From contig CM028335.1 in the NCBI GenBank assembly GCA_016647705.1, positions 4,087,501 through 4,151,500 of the forward strand: DNA of 64,000 nt. Direction: 5' to 3'. Within the stretch, counting starts at the first letter, position 1. Every line of letters starts with the position of its first letter. Position numbers and translations under genes: made by a program. Below, piece after piece: positions 62,701-64,000 of this stretch. The notes beneath the pieces are model-generated. The model was not told where the DNA came from and did not search any database. It saw nothing but the letters and a program-made list of their open reading frames with translations. The stretch is from Eucommia ulmoides. Taxonomy: Eukaryota > Streptophyta > Magnoliopsida > Garryales > Eucommiaceae.

Positions 62701-63559
62701 TACCAAGTTTTTATGAGAGATACTGCTTATTTATTATATGTAGATAAGATTTTAACAAGCTTGAACAGTTTTTTTTTTTTTTTGGTTAAAGATTGGAAGC
62801 AATCCACGTGAGATAATAAAATTCTCATCAAACATCCACAAGTGTTAAACATCGTCTGAACTCATCTCAACAGTTTACCCACAATTGAATGTTGTTGAAA
62901 CTGTTACCCCGATATATTTGACTGAGCAATTTATACTTTCGGCCCGAAATGACGATGTTAGTGAGATTAATTCAACAACATTGGATAGTTTTCCTAGAGA
63001 AATTATCAAATACTTGGTTGCAGAGAAAATATCAGAAGATGATGAGGTTGATCTTCGAATCACTAATCGTTATCCTAATGAATATCTAAATTCGTTAGAT
63101 CCTCCAGGACTTTCCCCGTTCAAATTAAATTTGAAAATAGGTTGTTCAATAATGTTACTGAGAAATATTGAACCTAACGATGGACTATGTAATGGGACTC
63201 AATTGATGGTTGTTAGATGTGCTTCCCGAATAATTGAGGTTAGGATTTTAACAGAGGATAAATTCTAAAATTTGGTATTTATTCCGAGAATATCTTTAAC
63301 TCATTTGTCTTCGGATTTTCCTTTTCAAATGACAAGATGACAGTTTCATGTTCGTTTGGATTATGCAATGACAATAAACAAATCACGAGGTCAATCAGTA
63401 AAATTTGTTGGGATAGATTTGACTACACCAGTTTTTAGTCACGGACAACTTTATGTAGCCTTATATAGATGTACATCTTTCAACCGATTAAGCATACTTC
63501 TACCTAAAGATGGGCCTCAATCCATAATAAATATTGTTTATCGAGAAGTTCTAATATAA
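59729..63559 (+). pseudogene. Helitron Rep/helicase pseudogene lacking the HUH nuclease region
   Basis: An N-terminal exon at 59,729-59,794 (MEKENQNASAKGKEKVNE) ends at GTATGT; the next begins at 60,274 after AAAATAG (VTIENNFSKAAKAQRACKEK). Then come CSYCSALQWMDE and FGTCCLQGKVKLPLL (60,835-60,960), the usual Helitron N-terminal signature. At about 61,200 the frame passes from GRDAVYSQLY straight to INVEVCSGIICVKYVHKYIY. In intact plant Helitron proteins several hundred residues, including the HUH Rep motifs, lie between these blocks. The PIF1-like helicase follows: Walker [10 protein letters not shown] (62,200), a Walker B region reading IIWNEV where IIWDEA is usual, [13 protein letters not shown], and the C-terminal [17 protein letters not shown]. 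Stops interrupt it near 60,534, 60,830, 61,405, 61,480, 61,574, 62,366, 62,451, 62,628 and 63,266. It cannot be functional. Confidence 0.88.
62764..62876 (-). mobile_element. Small poly(A)-type insertion (SINE-like) in the Helitron gene
   Basis: AACAGTTT occurs at 62,764-62,771 and again at 62,869-62,876. Removing the sequence between restores the helicase frame from SLNS into LPTIE. The insert is about 105 bp and starts with a run of about 14 T after the left duplication, so on the minus strand it ends in a poly(A) tail. The body (about 62,785-62,868) shows no clear tRNA-type promoter boxes. It is a short SINE or a heavily 5'-truncated LINE placed by target-primed reverse transcription. Confidence 0.75.
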
Positions 63560-64000
63560 TTAGCTCAAGCATTGCATCAGTATATTACAATTCCATATTA
63601 AGACTATTGGGGAACAATCTAGGCGAATGTGGAGTAGTACTAACCTTTCTGAGCTCTATTGTTTAATTTTTGTCCCATATTTTTAACTTATTTTGTAACT
63701 TTACTTTTTTTATTCTCATCTAATTCAAATACCCTTTGAGTGTTTACTCAAAACTTTTGCTATTAATATCTCAACTGATTTATAGTGAGGTGAATTCAAC
63801 TAGTAATATTTTTTTTGTTGTTTGATTATAAAAAAAAAAATTATCATTACTATTTGATTATCTTCATTAGTTGTTGTTGTGATTGGGTGAAAAAGTTCAA
63901 CATTGATGAGGAATTGAATAATTGATATTGTTTCATTATCTTTGTTCCTCATTTTATACTAAAAATAAATATCATTGTATTTGTTTCTCAGATATCTTTG

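Larger units (their letters stand above)
59716..64000 (+). mobile_element. Helitron (rolling-circle DNA transposon), decayed, right end not seen
   Basis: Defined by the helicase gene on the plus strand (59,729-63,559). The left terminus (TC-type) and right terminus (hairpin plus CTRR) were not found, so the start is set just before the first exon-like segment and the end at the window edge. After the gene, 63,560-64,000 is AT-rich with no gene. Helitrons insert between A and T and leave no target duplication, so the edges cannot be fixed from flanks alone. Confidence 0.75.

Overview
This is a stretch of plant nuclear DNA, almost certainly from a dicot. It is strongly AT-rich, has GT-AG introns, and carries plant lineages of Copia, Gypsy, hAT, CACTA and Helitron elements. 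I see one gene that looks able to make a protein: a two-exon tau-class glutathione S-transferase (GSTU) at 42,240-43,513 on the plus strand. Nearly everything else is transposon-derived sequence, relics of host genes, or tandem and inverted repeats.

Layout. 1-4.5 kb: a broken Sirevirus-like Copia element (minus strand), cut by the window edge. 4.5-5.2 kb: a cluster of a short palindromic motif. 7.5-13.8 kb: a solo LTR with a clean 5-bp target duplication, split by a 4.3-kb non-autonomous CACTA transposon that has its own 3-bp duplication and carries host-gene fragments (a BAR-domain SH3P-like protein, unidentified exon-like pieces, and the 5' end of a tonoplast sugar transporter). This nest lies about 100 bp upstream of a GSTU pseudogene (13.87-15.13 kb). 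15.2-17.1 kb: its downstream flank plus repeats. 17.4-24.1 kb: an AT-rich tandem array with a ~52-bp period, split by a 5.9-kb hAT transposon that is itself split by a 2.6-kb solo LTR. 24.3-31.9 kb: a large non-coding LTR element (non-autonomous, Copia-style ends) with a 187-bp tandem array inside. 32.2-39.0 kb: a hairpin and a ~1.1-kb fold-back element split by a broken Ale-like Copia. 39.0-40.8 kb: a second copy of the GSTU downstream flank and a Copia gag relic. 42.0-43.9 kb: the intact GSTU gene. 44-46.9 kb: local duplications and an RNase H-like relic. 46.9-56.4 kb: a broken Tat-like Gypsy element (minus) that received a 6.1-kb non-autonomous LTR element whose LTRs belong to the same family as the solo LTR at 7.5 kb. 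56.4-58.6 kb: a chitinase relic, a further copy of the GSTU downstream flank and a ~560-bp fold-back. 59.7-64 kb: a decayed Helitron helicase gene (plus) whose HUH nuclease part appears to be missing, with a small poly(A)-type insertion.

Biological reading. Sequence resembling the GSTU 3' flank occurs four times, but only two copies still have GST coding sequence and only one is intact. This fits a former tandem GSTU array eroded by transposon insertion. The most notable element is the CACTA transposon with fragments of several host genes all in one orientation. Family assignments rest on protein motifs and termini recognised by eye; no database search was run.
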